The notes below the pieces were generated by a model, which did not search any database, was not told where the DNA came from, and was given only the letters and a program-made list of their open reading frames with translations. A program made the translations under genes and the position numbers. A stretch of DNA of 64,000 bases from Peltaster fructicola (Eukaryota > Ascomycota > Dothideomycetes), in contig CP051142.1 of NCBI GenBank assembly GCA_001592805.2, positions 2,790,001 to 2,854,000 of the forward strand. The letters are read 5' to 3'. Below are positions 34,651 through 46,387 of the stretch, piece by piece; within the stretch, counting starts at the first letter, position 1; the number at the start of each line of letters is the position of its first letter.

Positions 34651-35608
34651 ATGCGACACAATGCATGCGCCGCCTCAACCTTGATTTTCAAGTCTCATCG
34701 GGCGTGCAGCAATGCATGTCGCTTTCCACATCCGCGTAGAGGTAGCACTCTGCAGCAGTCTCCAGCCACAGCCAAGTTGAGCTCAAGATGGCTCTCAGAT
34801 GTCAAGCTACGCCTTGGCAAATGCCTGACCTTTGGTCTGGATGATGAACAAAAGATCATCGCCGGCGACGTCCTGTCCACATTGTCACGAGACTGGCGAG
34901 AGCTTGTAGCTGGTAGCGAAGGCTTCTTAACACAGAAGCACCGACGAGGACTATATAGGTATCCCATTGCCTGGGCGGAGCAGGATCCATTCGTACGTGG
35001 TGCTCAGCAACTAGCCTATGGCGGCTTACCCAGACATGTAGGCTCACATCAACAACATCGTGTACAATCGATGGGCAGAGACGGGGAGGATAGTGTGGAC
35101 CAGAAACTTCGGCAACTATATCGATAGGAAGCGGTCTGCATACTGGAATCAGCTGATGGTACCCAAAGATGAGGGTCTCATACTAAGGAAGATCACGACA
35201 GAGTTCAAATTTGTGAGTTGCTGCCACATGTGCCAAATGACTCTGTTGACCGCACACCAGCCAATGACTTTCCCAGACCGGGTGTCTGTGTATCACAAGT
35301 TATCCTCAGAGCCGGACAGCTCGGATGCCGTTCTGCTTGACAGCGTCATCTTATCTGAGAGCAAGCAGCGCATTGCCGCACGCACATACGAAGACATTGC
35401 TCTGTACAATTATGACGAAGGCAGGAAAGTCAACAAGCAGTCTTGGATGCTTGATATACTACGCGATACCTGGACTCTGCAAGAGGAGACCAAGAAGGTC
35501 AACAGTGATCGCGTGCAAGTTCTCCTCGACAAGGTGCGGCAGCTGGAGCTTGACTCGTGGGACAGACCTGATGCCGTCGAGGACATGGGTTCCGCCAGCA
35601 CACCTTGA
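34651..35608 (+). CDS. Hotdog-fold acyl-CoA thioesterase (4HBT/YbgC-like), probably mitochondrial
   Basis: Three exons (34651-34992, 35042-35212, 35261-35608) encode 286 residues. The N-terminus (MRHNACAASTLIFKSHRAC, rich in Arg, Ser, Ala and without acids) looks like a mitochondrial presequence. Splicing joins YPIAWAEQDPF to AHINNIVYNRWAETGR, the D-x-x-x-H-x-N-N-x-x-Y-x-x-W motif of 4-hydroxybenzoyl-CoA thioesterase relatives, where the Asp is catalytic. FPDRVSVYHKLSSEPDSS and ALYNYDEGRKV follow. The C-terminal ~50 residues are a charged helix. Such fungal proteins are annotated as thioesterases; the natural acyl-CoA is unknown. In-frame ATGs upstream (34543) would leave only 49 bases to the ETFRF1 start, so 34651 is preferred. 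Confidence 0.82.
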
Positions 35609-36325
35609 CAAGTATGAAACAGTGTCCCAGTCTGTCGGCAGTCGTCGTGGTCCTGATGACGCTAAGCACTCGTCATTGGTCGTCATGGTAGATGCAGTCG
35701 GGAGATGGTGAACCCTCTCTGCGGTGTAACAGACGAACGGAATGTGTATGAGCATGAGCATGAGTAATGGACTGAGGTGGGGTCTGTCGTCTAAGCTACT
35801 GTAATGCAATGAAGATCTACAGACCTGCCTCGGAGGATCGACGTCTAAGAAGTTGAAGAACACACAGCCGTGACCGAAAAGGGCAGGGAGCTGCTTGTGT
35901 TGACCTCAGAGACCATTGGTGACAGTGCTGCGCATGTCGACAGGGTAGGCCTACCGTTGCTGTACACATTGAACCACATGTAGTGGCGTTCTGTATATCA
36001 ATTAAGAAAAAGCTTGCGCTGAGACTAAAAATTAGTCAGCGGTATCGCCCGCTCCATACCTGAAACATTGTGTACTTTGGGTGTCCAGCTTGCAGGTCTG
36101 TGCGCCGTAGGAAAGAAGTCCAACACTCCGCATCTCATTTTTACTCGACAGTACAAGGCAGCAACTACATTTACTACTGATAGGTGGTGTCGAGAACCAC
36201 CCTCTCCCTACGGGACCCTCACCTCACCTCTCGTCAATTTTCTTTCCCGTCTGGCTCGCCGTCTTGCACAAGACGAGCCAGAAGGAGTCAGGAGCAACGA
36301 GGCTGCCGCACATTCGCTGCGTTTG
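35609..36325. other. Intergenic and leader region of acrB
   Basis: No gene is supported. The part from about 36180 is pyrimidine-rich and contains a hairpin at 36251-36281. It probably belongs to the acrB 5' leader. Confidence 0.4.
36251..36281 (+). other. Inverted repeat / potential leader hairpin
   Basis: CTGGCTC (36251-36257) pairs with GAGCCAG (36275-36281), and GTCTTG (36261-36266) pairs with CAAGAC around a CA loop. A three-base bulge separates the two stems. It lies 45 bases before the likely acrB ATG. Confidence 0.4.
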
Positions 36326-39289
36326 ATGCCTTCAAAGCAAAGGCCAAAATGCACCAGCACATCAGCATGACAAGCGACACGAGAGTGGTCTAGCAGCGCC
36401 AGGCAAGCGAGTCGTCAGACAGCGATCGAGTCACAATCTGCACGCAAACGGAGTCGCCAATGGCAGAGCTGTAGGAGCATTACCAGCACCCACAACGACA
36501 CAAGCAAGCTCTATCACCTCGACAGGCGTGGACCACGGACTCGAAACTTTGCGCCCTGCCGAGATAAGTCGCCAATCATCTTGTCAAACTACACACCCTC
36601 AGTCTGTGACTTTCGAAGATGTGAATGATAGGGAAAGAGCAAACTCGGATGTGTCGCTTGAGGGCATGGCGTACGAGATGGTCGATGATGGTCAGCAAGA
36701 TGACGGATATTATTACACACATGAAGCGGGCAGGAAATACGTCCCTCGTGCTCGAGGCACCTTCGCTACGATCTCGACCATCCTCACCTACTATCCACTT
36801 CGCGATGCCATCTCGATCCTTATTCTCCTCTTATCACTCCCTGCGACTCTGGTCCTCATCATCCAAACGCTGTTCGCATCTTTGACATTCGTTCCTCCCA
36901 CTGCCGGCATATCACTACCGAATATCAAGGAGATGTTCAATACTTCTACGCTGGGATATCCAGCGCTGGCCACAATCCTCATTGTTGATATGATATTCTA
37001 CCTCTGCTGGCTCGTTGTCTGGAAACCGGTACAGAGCATCCTGCTAGATCTTTCGCAAGCCGTTATCGCTGTATCTCTTAGTGGAGCTGCCGCAAGTACT
37101 GGTGGCCCAATATACAGTATCGTCACTTGCAGCACTATTGTCTGCATCGTTCACGTGCTACGATACAAGGCCATTCATCTTACGGCTATCGACTACCTCC
37201 GCTCAGTCTTCCTCAAATTGGATTTGGGTGTCGATCTGAGTGTTCCTTTCCCAGCGACTTCGTTCCTCAACTCGTCTCAACATGGATGGCTCTACACGAC
37301 AGCACGTACGCTTCTGGGGATCCACATCGTCTCCCAAGGCGTCACGACCTGCATTCGACGCTCACTTGCTAATGCCAACGAGAAGCCCACGCATGTGCCT
37401 CTGTCTATCGAGCTGATACAGAGGCTAGTGCTGGTGGCTTTGATCCCTCCAGGAGGAACAGTCACCCTGCAACACCGGATCAAGGTCAGCCTCCTATCAC
37501 ATTCTCTGATGTTCGGTCTCGTGCATCTTCGCCTGGACCCCGGGACAACAAGACACGCGAGTCCAACACGAAAAGACGGCGAAAGCAGGCAAATGAGGTG
37601 CGCAGCAAGCAACCTTTGTGGGCAGCCATCGCAAGCACAAAAGTCACTTTCGTTAAAGAAATGGAACAGCGGGACGCGGCGGACGATCTTAGAGAGGCTA
37701 CGATGATGGACAGAACAACTAACAGTATCACGACCTTCGCAACATCTACGAAATCTATTGCAGATCGTGTTTGGATTGACGAGGTGCACGACAACGAGGT
37801 CATTCTGTGCGTAGAACTCTCACCAACCACGCTCGCTCGACACAACGCTACTCCGGGCGCAGAACTGAGAGTCGGTGCTGGTATTGACAAGTCGAAGCCG
37901 TTCTACATCCGCATGAACGGTGCCTCGTGGAGCTCAGTTAGAATCACTGAGGATTCACCTCAAGATCGTCGTTTCACTAACGAGATCTTCGGCTTGGCTC
38001 CTCTGAGCAGCTACCTGTGCGAGGTTATCGACATTACTGATCACAAACCACTGTGCTCTGTCAACCTTATCACCAAGACTATGCACACGACCGAGCAGGT
38101 GCCTCTACCAGTGCAGGTGCAGCACCAAGCTCTTAGACCTTCCTCTCCAGTCACAACGCTGAAGAAGTCCATCGAACAAGCCCAAGCTGTTCTTCACGAG
38201 ACCAGGAACAGATCCAAGAAGACAAAGAAGGACCAGCGATCAACCTATGCCGATATTCGTCGAGAAATCAACACGTTGAAGGCCAAGGTCGAGAACTCTG
38301 GAGGCATGGACGACAAGCAAGCTAGGCGACTGCAGCAGATCACACAGCATAAAAACCAAGCCGACGAAGCTACAGTGCAACTGACACGCCAGGCACATGA
38401 CATGGGAGAGCTTCCACGGGACGAGATTGCGGCTGCCGACCAGACAAGACATGAATGGCAGACAGCATTGAATCTGCGAGCTGACGCCATGCGTGCTTCG
38501 GAAAGTGCGAGGTCTGAAGTTGACCGCGAGCTGAGAGAGCTGAGTGCTGAGTTGGCTAGCGCTGAGTCCAAACGGGACAAGCTGTCGACGAGACATACTC
38601 AGCGCAAAGACGAACTCACCGCTACGGCTGCAAGACAACAGGCTGATCTGAACGCTCGACAGAAGCATCTTCTCGAGAGAGCTGCTCGAAGAGAGGAGCA
38701 AGACAGGACTGAGACTCAGCTACGGTTCCATATCGCCTCAATGACCAACGACTGCGAGCACTACAGCAACAAGGCCATGGATGCGTATCAACAAGGACAG
38801 GCCATGAATAATTGGCCTACACCACCTCCAGGCTATTCTGCTCCAGCTACACCGGAAGCACAGATGTCGACCACTAACGGCAACGTTCAGCTCAATGGCT
38901 TCTCCTACCAGCCTTACAATGCGCCTCAGCAGCAAGCTCATGTCGGGCCTCATGTACCTCGTGGTCGCAGCTCTTCAATGCTTAGTCAGTACTCAGGCTT
39001 CACAGATGGTGGTGAGGAGCCACCGGCGTTTGATATCAGACATCAGTACTCCTGGCCCACGCACAAGTTTGGCTCGGCTCTGGAAGATAGCAAAGAAGGC
39101 GAAGGCTCCTCAGGCTCGTCTGGCACGAACGGAAGTACTGCTTCCAATAGTCCCAGACCTGATGCGCGGCTCTTCATTCCTTCGAAGCAGAGTCCAATAG
39201 GTCCGCCTAGGAAGAAGACTGCTTCACCACAGGCAAACGAGCTGGTGTCTCCTCCGCCGCCTCTGAATGTGCTAGGTAATGGTAGATAA
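36326..39289 (+). CDS. acrB: AcrB-like ubiquitination-network signalling protein (frame interrupted)
   Basis: About 987 residues are encoded between 36326 and 39289. The N-terminus reads KRHESGLAAPGKRVVRQRSS, as in AcrB. Three hydrophobic segments follow (ISILILLLSLPATLVLIIQT; LATILIVDMIFYLCWLVVW; a weaker one after it). The C-terminal half has QPLWAAIASTKVTFVKEMEQ, a long coiled coil (about 38160-38760) and a Pro/Ser-rich tail. In Aspergillus AcrB works with the CreB/CreC/CreD deubiquitination network in carbon metabolism and drug sensitivity. Two frame changes occur: near 36346-36349, where one A of AAAA looks extra after MPSKQRP, and between 37373 and 37414, where one base looks missing (for example at CCC 37386-37388). 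The two cancel over the whole length. No stop lies inside the conserved blocks themselves. The exact start is therefore tentative. Confidence 0.78.
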
Positions 39290-39607
39290 GTAGTTGGTTC
39301 TTCGAATGACGATCGTGATTTGTTTAGCTCGTGTTTCAGTGCAACACTCTAATGACCATGTCATTTGTATATATAGCGTCAGCAGTTCTGCAAAACATGT
39401 TGGTTTGTGGCCACCAACAGGCATGCCGCGTGCCAGTAGCTTTTCTTGGTGGGCTTTTCTCGCAGAGGGACCCTCGACCCTTCTTACGTCAAAGCCCAAC
39501 ACATCATCATTCAATCTTCAATCTTTCCACCTCCTCACCTCAGTCATTCTCTCGATCTTATCTCAACTCGAACCCTGACATCAAACGAACCAAGAAACAC
39601 TTCCAAG
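39290..39607. promoter_or_regulatory. Intergenic with probable SEC14 promoter and CT-rich leader
   Basis: A TATATATAG element is at about 39368-39376. From 39500 the sequence is C/T-rich, typical of a leader close to transcription start sites of highly expressed fungal genes. Confidence 0.35.
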
Positions 39608-40693
39608 ATGGGTCTGCTTCACTCAGACAAGCCTGCCGCCGCTACTGGCTCACTCCTGCGCAATCTCGCCAAGAGCTCGATCCCAAGTACGACAACTACG
39701 ATTTTCCTACAGTAGCACCTGTGGCTGCGCCTGGTCACCCAGGCTGGACAACGCCGCAGCAAGATGCGCAGGTGCACCAGCTACGTATGATGCTTGAGGC
39801 GGAAGGATACAAGGAGAGACTGGACACGCTTACGTTGCTGCGCTTCCTGCGTGCCCGCAAGTTTGACGTGAATCAATCAAAGCACATGTGAGTCAGACAA
39901 GAGCGATAGGGTTATGGCTGACATCAAGCAGGTTCGTGGAATCAGAAAAGTGGCGCAAGGACTTTGGAGGAGGATTGGACACTCTTGTGCCAAACTTCGA
40001 CTACCACGAGAAGCCACAGGTTTCTGCTTACTACCCACAGTACTACCACAAGACAGACAAGGATGGTCGTCCACTATACGTTGAGCAGCTTGGCAAGATC
40101 GATCTCGACAAAATGCGCACAATTACAACAGACGAGCGCATGCTGCAGAATCTGGTCGTTGAATACGAGAAGCTCACAGATCCACGTCTGCCGGCTTGCT
40201 CACGCAAGTCAGGACATCTCCTTGAGACATGCTGCACAATCATGGATCTGAAGGGTGTGGGACTATCTAAGGCCAACAGCGTGTATGGATATGTGCAGAA
40301 GGCCAGTGTCATCAGTCAGAACTACTACCCAGAGCGTCTTGGCAAGCTGTACCTCATCAATGCTCCATGGGGCTTCAGTGGTGTTTTCAGCGCCGTCAAG
40401 CGATTCTTGGACCCAGTCACAGTTGCGAAGATTCACGTTCTCGGAAGCAGCTACCAGAAGGAGCTGTTCGAACAGATCCCTAAGGAGAACCTGCCGTCCG
40501 AGTTTGGCGGTGAATGTAGATGCCCAGGCGGATGTGCGCTCAGTGATGATGGACCTTGTAAGTATGACCAGCGCGGTTATGGATAACCACTCACACCTTG
40601 CTAGGGAGAGATGCCAAATGGACAAAGGCTCCAGCATGGGCCAAGGACGCCGACAAGAACGCCATACCCGCTGGTCAGGTGCACACAAGCTGA
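39608..40693 (+). CDS. SEC14: SEC14 phosphatidylinositol/phosphatidylcholine transfer protein (frame interrupted)
   Basis: Three exons (39608-39887, 39932-40557, 40605-40693) encode about 331 residues. The CRAL-TRIO N-terminal helices are [20 protein letters not shown] then [16 protein letters not shown]. The lipid-binding domain contains [60 protein letters not shown] and [11 protein letters not shown]. The protein moves phospholipids at the Golgi and sustains vesicle formation. The last junction completes DGPW RDAKW. The initiator frame ([20 protein letters not shown]) does not run into the conserved [13 protein letters not shown]. One base is missing near GCC at 39669-39670, where an added C would give [11 protein letters not shown]. 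Exon length arithmetic agrees with a single missing base. Everything downstream is intact. Confidence 0.9.
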
Positions 40694-41224
40694 AATGACG
40701 TTTGATACCATTCCTGCTGGTCAATCGCATATCGCAGCTCGACTTACGAGATGAGCTTCTGCTGCACAGATGACTTTCAAACAGGTTTCTATAGATGCAT
40801 TCCTATATGGCATGATGGGGGCGTCAGGAGTGTTGACTGCGAGTGAGATGCCCCAAGGTCGTAAGTAAAAGTCCCAAATGCAATGAAATCAAAACAACAG
40901 CAAGTAGTGTCACCAGTTGTGGTCGAAGTGCGTTGCTGGCGAGGCTGGTTTGCACCTGCATGAGCCTGTCGTTGCACTTGCTAATCGGTGCGTTGCTACT
41001 CACCTAGCCAGATAACAACAAGCGACAACCACTGCCATCATCTTCTGACGATCAAAATTGCACAAGCTGCAACATCTTCCTCACGCTTCGCTCGGCAGCT
41101 TGTTTGACGCCATCGTTGGAGACTCAGCACTTGCAGTCAGCTTACCTTACACCTCCATTCACAAGTCTGATGCATAGACTCTGACCACACTCGCTTGACA
41201 ACGACTACCTTCCTTTAGCTCAAC
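40694..41224. other. Intergenic, no gene seen
   Basis: This 531-base gap lies between SEC14 and the large disordered-protein gene. No supported feature was found apart from a C/A-rich leader-like stretch near 41090-41220. Confidence 0.4.
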
Positions 41225-44200
41225 ATGCCTTTCACAGACACTTTAGCAAGCGTCAGCGGACGCAACAGTCGAGCGAGCAACGTCTCTGGCGCCACTGGAG
41301 CATCACGTTCATTTCGATCACCACATACAGCCACAGGCAATGACACCCTCAACGTAGGAGTTCTCAGCATGCTGAAGACCTCGACCGATACCGGGGACAT
41401 TGGGGCACTCTCGTTCAACAACTCTCGCCTCCCCGGTGTGCCTCCACGTGGCCAGCAGCGCAGACAGCATGACAACAGACAGCCTAGTCATAACTACCAC
41501 AGTACTCATCACCACTATGCTCCTTCTGCCACCTCGCGAGTCAGCTCGCCAAGAGACTGGGATAATGCCTCAAGACAAGGATCACTCACAAGCATGCAAA
41601 CAATGCCGACCCACATATCTGAGCCTCATGGACACAGTAGGGAGGGCCAATGATGGCGCCACCATCACGGCACAGAGAGTCGCTCATTCTCGTTGACAAA
41701 CGCTCAGATCCCACGACTAAAGTCTGAGCACAGCGTGCAGAGCCAGGGACACGAGCCACGACATTACACAGAGACGGCACCTTCGCTGCCAGAGAATAGA
41801 CCTCCCTTTGCGTACCCGACGAGACTTAAGCGTCCTGGCTACAGATCTCCCTCGCCGGCACTGAGCGACAGCTATGTACAGATACCACCGGTACCTCCCA
41901 TGCCGCCCGTGATGACTAGATCCCCGATCTCCAGCATCCCTCGGCAGCGAATGGCGCCATACTCACCAGTGTATGGCCATTCTGAGTATGCTCAAGAGCA
42001 GGTCATGTACAGTGGACAAGTGCCGCCTGCGATGCATGCCCACGCACCTGCAGGCTATCCACCACAGCTACAATACGTATATCGATCGCCACCAATGAGT
42101 CCAACCGCCCCGATGCCCGTTCACCATCCTGGTCAGAGAATGCCGACTCATGTTCCCCAGTATCCACAAGTCTACGGACCACAGCAACCTCGTCCTGGAG
42201 CAAGCTACCATACGTACCAGACGCACAATCAGGGCTACGCTCAAGTCCATCCACAGCGGGCAAGAGGTCAGCCACATGCGAACCTTATGCCTGTTGCGCA
42301 TCAGATGTTCCATAATGCAGCTCGAATGGCTCGCCAGCTTCCACAACGCGCAGACACACCCATGACTGAAATGACACCGCCATCCTCGGATCCTCCAAGT
42401 TCTGGCGATACTGGACCTACAGCATCAGGTCCACCAACACCACAAGACTGGACGATCTTGCAAGTCGGCGTCAATCCTGCGTTCATTGATCCGGCTTTGA
42501 CGGACTTGCCGGAGTCAACAAGCGATCCCGTCATTCCTGCTCGTTACTTTGACTATATCGACGGACTTGAGAGAGCCGCAGACGACTCCGAGATTGACAG
42601 TCATCACCCGTCAGGACCTCCTTCAGGATTCGTTCAGCGAATCAAGGCTATACTAGAGTCGAAGGCTGCAGCTGAGAAATATGCCGAGGATGCTCACGAT
42701 CGCATGATGACGATTCAGCATATCGGCGCACGAGAGCTTGTGCTACAGGACCACGATCGAAGAGTCACCATAATTGAAGAGTTCCAGGCACCTGCAGAGC
42801 TCCCTGCTTCGCCGGTAAAGATTGCAGAGCTCGAGGCAACGGTGCCGTCGGCCAAATCAGTCAGCCATCTGACACGAGAGCTTGTCAAAGCTGAGATGGC
42901 GACAACCATAACCGAAGACGAGACCTCGCCAGATACTGCGAACGGTGAGGATACCCGCCCGGCTGTATCGCCGTTCGAGGATGATACTGTTCATGTCACG
43001 GATATGCCTTCGTCACCACCGGGTAATCATCACCGCAAACCATCAACGGCAGAGTCGACAGCCACATCTGCTCCAGAAGACTCACGAGTACTTACAGATG
43101 ACTTCGCTCTACGCTTCTCGATGCCTGGAGAAGACACTACCAACCTTGGAGAGACCGAGACAGAGTCTAGAGATCGATTTATACTCGACGCTGATACCAT
43201 GACTGCTCAGCATCAGGTCATGAAAGAAAGCATGTCTCGACTACAGTCCTCTGCCCAAGCGAGAGGAACAGTGACCAACGATGCTGAGATGCAAGACTCT
43301 GAAGTCAGTCCAAGGACTCTTGATCTGGACATCACAATCCAGACAGGACCAACACGAGCAGCATCGGGCAGAGAAGTCGAGGTTATCACTGTCGCTCCAC
43401 CAACTCCACGTACACCACGCATACATTCGAAGTCAGTGAACATACCAAACAACGGGATGCCAGCAGAAGCAACCAACACCAATCGCTTCTCTTTGCCAGC
43501 TGACTTCAACCAGACTGGCAATACGACAATGGACGTATCGACGGACGCCATGACAGATGTTGCTGTTCGCTTCTCTATCCCGCAGACAACCATCAGCATT
43601 TCGAAGCCGCAGATCGTTCACATTTCTTCCAGCAGTCCAGCATCGAAGGACGATATAACACATACAAAGCACCACTCACTTGATAAGAAGCAGAAACGAG
43701 GACCGGTAACGTTCGAAGAGGATGTCATGCCACTCAAGCTCAACAAGGCATCCACTAGACATAGACATTCTATGTCCTCCGGTTCGTACAAGAGCAAAGC
43801 TGTGCACGACATCTCGCACGGCTACCCAGAGCAGCAGAACGTTGTGCCTCATCGTCGTGATGAAGGTTTCGATATCGCAGTCACAAACAACGCTCTACTT
43901 AGAAACAAGTATATCGGACCTCATCTTTCCGACCTCAAGGAGGAATCCGTTGAAGATATGAGCCTGAGAGACCATCCTCGCAGGTCAACAGAAATCTACA
44001 AGGGCATGTTCCAGCTTCCAGCACGCATCGCGGCGGTCAAGGCGATGCAAGAACGTAAACAGCAGGAACAGGAAGAGCGAGCAAAGATGCGAGATCAACG
44101 TACGCAGGACAAGGCCGGAAGATCGCTGGCTGAGATTCGAGACTTGCCTTCGCTCAACTTCAGCCGTGTGGACCTGATTGATCAGCTCAACGACGCACTC

Positions 44201-45866
44201 GATTTCAACGTTCGTCCGATCAAGTCTGTCGAGATCATGCGCAGAAGAGACCTTTCGCCAATATACTGTCCTTCTCCACAGCGACCCCAAAGTACTGAGC
44301 CATTGCGAGAGCGATATATGAGCTTCTTTGACAGACCAGAAGACTTACCATCCGACTTTGAATCTGAGGATGGTGATGCTGAGGATGTGGTTGTGGACGC
44401 AGATACGAAGCATGTCAGGACTACATCTAATGCTACCAACGACAGCAATCGTCCTCTCACCAGAGGAGCAGATGCTCCAGGTCGCGAACCAAGTCAACCG
44501 TTTGTCCGTACCATCTGTGGCTGGTCTCAGTGAGCGGCTCTCCGAGCTCTTGCCGAGCTTGAGGAATCTGCATCTTAATAGCATCCTCGCCAACGATCGC
44601 GAGGTAGCTCAGGTTATAGAGGACATTCACAACCTTGGGAGTGAGGGCCGGAGCCCACGACCCGAGACCGTTGTCAGCAATCGGATGTCAGCTGGCTTTC
44701 GAACTTTGGCAGAGCGTGCAGAGGAGATTGTACGCAACGGTACACATGACTCCATTGCACCAAACTCTCTGCGCCTCAACAAGGACCTTCCTGCCATTCC
44801 GGTATCTGCGTCCGCCGACAAGGTTTCTGCCCTGCTAGATGAACGTGAGACTTCACATCTTTCCAGCTCCGTGTCAGCACCATCAAGCCTTGGCAAGGAG
44901 CCCATCCGCCCATGCTCAGCACTTGTCAAATATAGACCACCAACCAGCCAGGAGGAAGTGCACCAGCTGCTGCCGCCAGAGTCGAATCCATTGACCCGAG
45001 CATCAAAGCGATCAATGGTCGTCAGTGCGCTCAGCTCACGTCCCTGGAACCTTGATGAGAACTACCCATAGTCTGGCAACAAGCTCACCATCGATCTAGC
45101 TGTACCTTCGGACGTGCATCACCAGGAGTCTACAAATTCAGCCGTTCTTCGAGGACGTGGAACACGCTCACTCGATCTTACACACAGCGGTGCTAAGCTT
45201 GACCACACACCTTCTGGCATCGACATTGGCTCTATTCTTACCGATCGTGATCCAGCGAGCTCGATTACGACAGAGCAGCTCACCGGTGTCAAAGCCCATC
45301 CTAGCAAACAGTCCAAGCATTCAGTCCTAGGTTCCATCAAGCTGCGTCTGACCCGTGGTCATGGCGATCACCACAAGAATACTCTCAGCATCACTCGATC
45401 CGTCTCTGCAGACCATCAACACGCTTCTGGCGATCGTTACCCAAGCACTGCACTCAGTCCACCAACCGGATACAACATCGACGAAGTCTGTTCTCGTTTC
45501 TCTGACGATAGCTCTGATCGAGAGCGTCGTGCTGCTCGTGGTCGACGCTGGACTGGCATGAGAGGCAAGCATCGTGCCGCAGCTAACGACGATACGCTTC
45601 ACGATGCCAACACTGAGTCCACGACTTACGACGCCGGTGCGCTCAACTACGAACGTGCTGGAGCCCAGAGCACTACACAGACCATCAATGCCATTGGCAT
45701 GGGAAGGGCAGAGTTCCACATCAAACGATTCGGCGAGAAAGTACGCAATCTCATCGCTCGAGGAGGTGAGCTGCTGCGTAGCTTCAGCACACGATCGAGA
45801 CCACATCGGCCTCGCAGCGCAGTTCGTAATGAGTGGCTGGAGGACTCTCTTTACTCGGGTGTGTAA
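41225..45866 (+). CDS. Large conserved-looking disordered protein, reading frame interrupted three times
   Basis: Four consecutive open pieces (41225-41653, 41693-44533, 44328-45071, 45114-45866) read as one protein of about 1,546 residues. I do not recognise a named family. The N-terminal third is Pro/Gln/Tyr/His-rich. Structured-looking parts are YIGPHLSDLKEESVEDMSLR, a charged helix (MQERKQQEQEERAKMRDQR), LNFSRVDLIDQLNDALDF, LSERLSELLPSLRNLHLN and a basic C-terminal helix (HIKRFGEKVRNLIARGGELL). Interruptions are an in-frame TGA at 41651-41653, a one-base gain near 44450-44456 and an in-frame TAG at 45069-45071 (YP, stop, SGNKLTIDLAVPS). A 39-base GT-AG intron at 41637-41675 would remove the TGA in frame but is shorter than any other intron here. 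It may be a decaying gene or contain sequence errors. Function unknown. Confidence 0.6.
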
Positions 45867-46387
45867 TCACTGTGAGTGTCGGTCATCAATGTTGGAGAGA
45901 GCTTGCTGACAAGCTTGATGACAGAATCGGTGATATTACATATTTGAGTAAGGATTTGTGAGATAGAAGCATGTTTGGTCACAGCAGTTGGTATTGCGGA
46001 ACATGTTGGCATGCAGACTCAGTCGGCTCTTTGCAGCATTGGCATATAAGTGTAGCAGATAGGACGATACTTGTATGATGAGCATAAGCTTAGATTGCTC
46101 TTTACTGCGATGTAGCTTGGTGATCGCCAATACGATGTCTTGCGTAGCCGGACGGTCGACTGTAGCCACTCACTCGCTCATCGCATTCGTTGTCTTGTGT
46201 TGTATAAGGTCTGTGAGGTGGTAAGATTCGAGCCTGCTTGTGAGGCCCTCCGGTCAGACGTCATGCAAGGTTGAGGCACTAGTCTACATTAGGTCACGCC
46301 CCTGAAAACGTCTGTACTACAGTGTCATGTACCTCTACTATGCGTCAGATCTCCCAGTACTACAGTCTCTAAGCGAAGATACACGAG
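45867..46387. other. Intergenic, no gene seen
   Basis: This 521-base gap shows no coding or structural RNA signal. A GATTCGAGCC string near 46227 resembles a tRNA B box, but no cloverleaf can be drawn around it. Confidence 0.4.

Noticed and set aside
41225-45866. RIP (repeat-induced point mutation) as cause of the two stop codons
   Set aside because: Only two candidate transitions, no general loss of GC and no duplicated copy visible in the window.
46220-46250. Possible tRNA (B-box-like GATTCGAGCC)
   Set aside because: No acceptor stem, anticodon arm or A box could be fitted around it.
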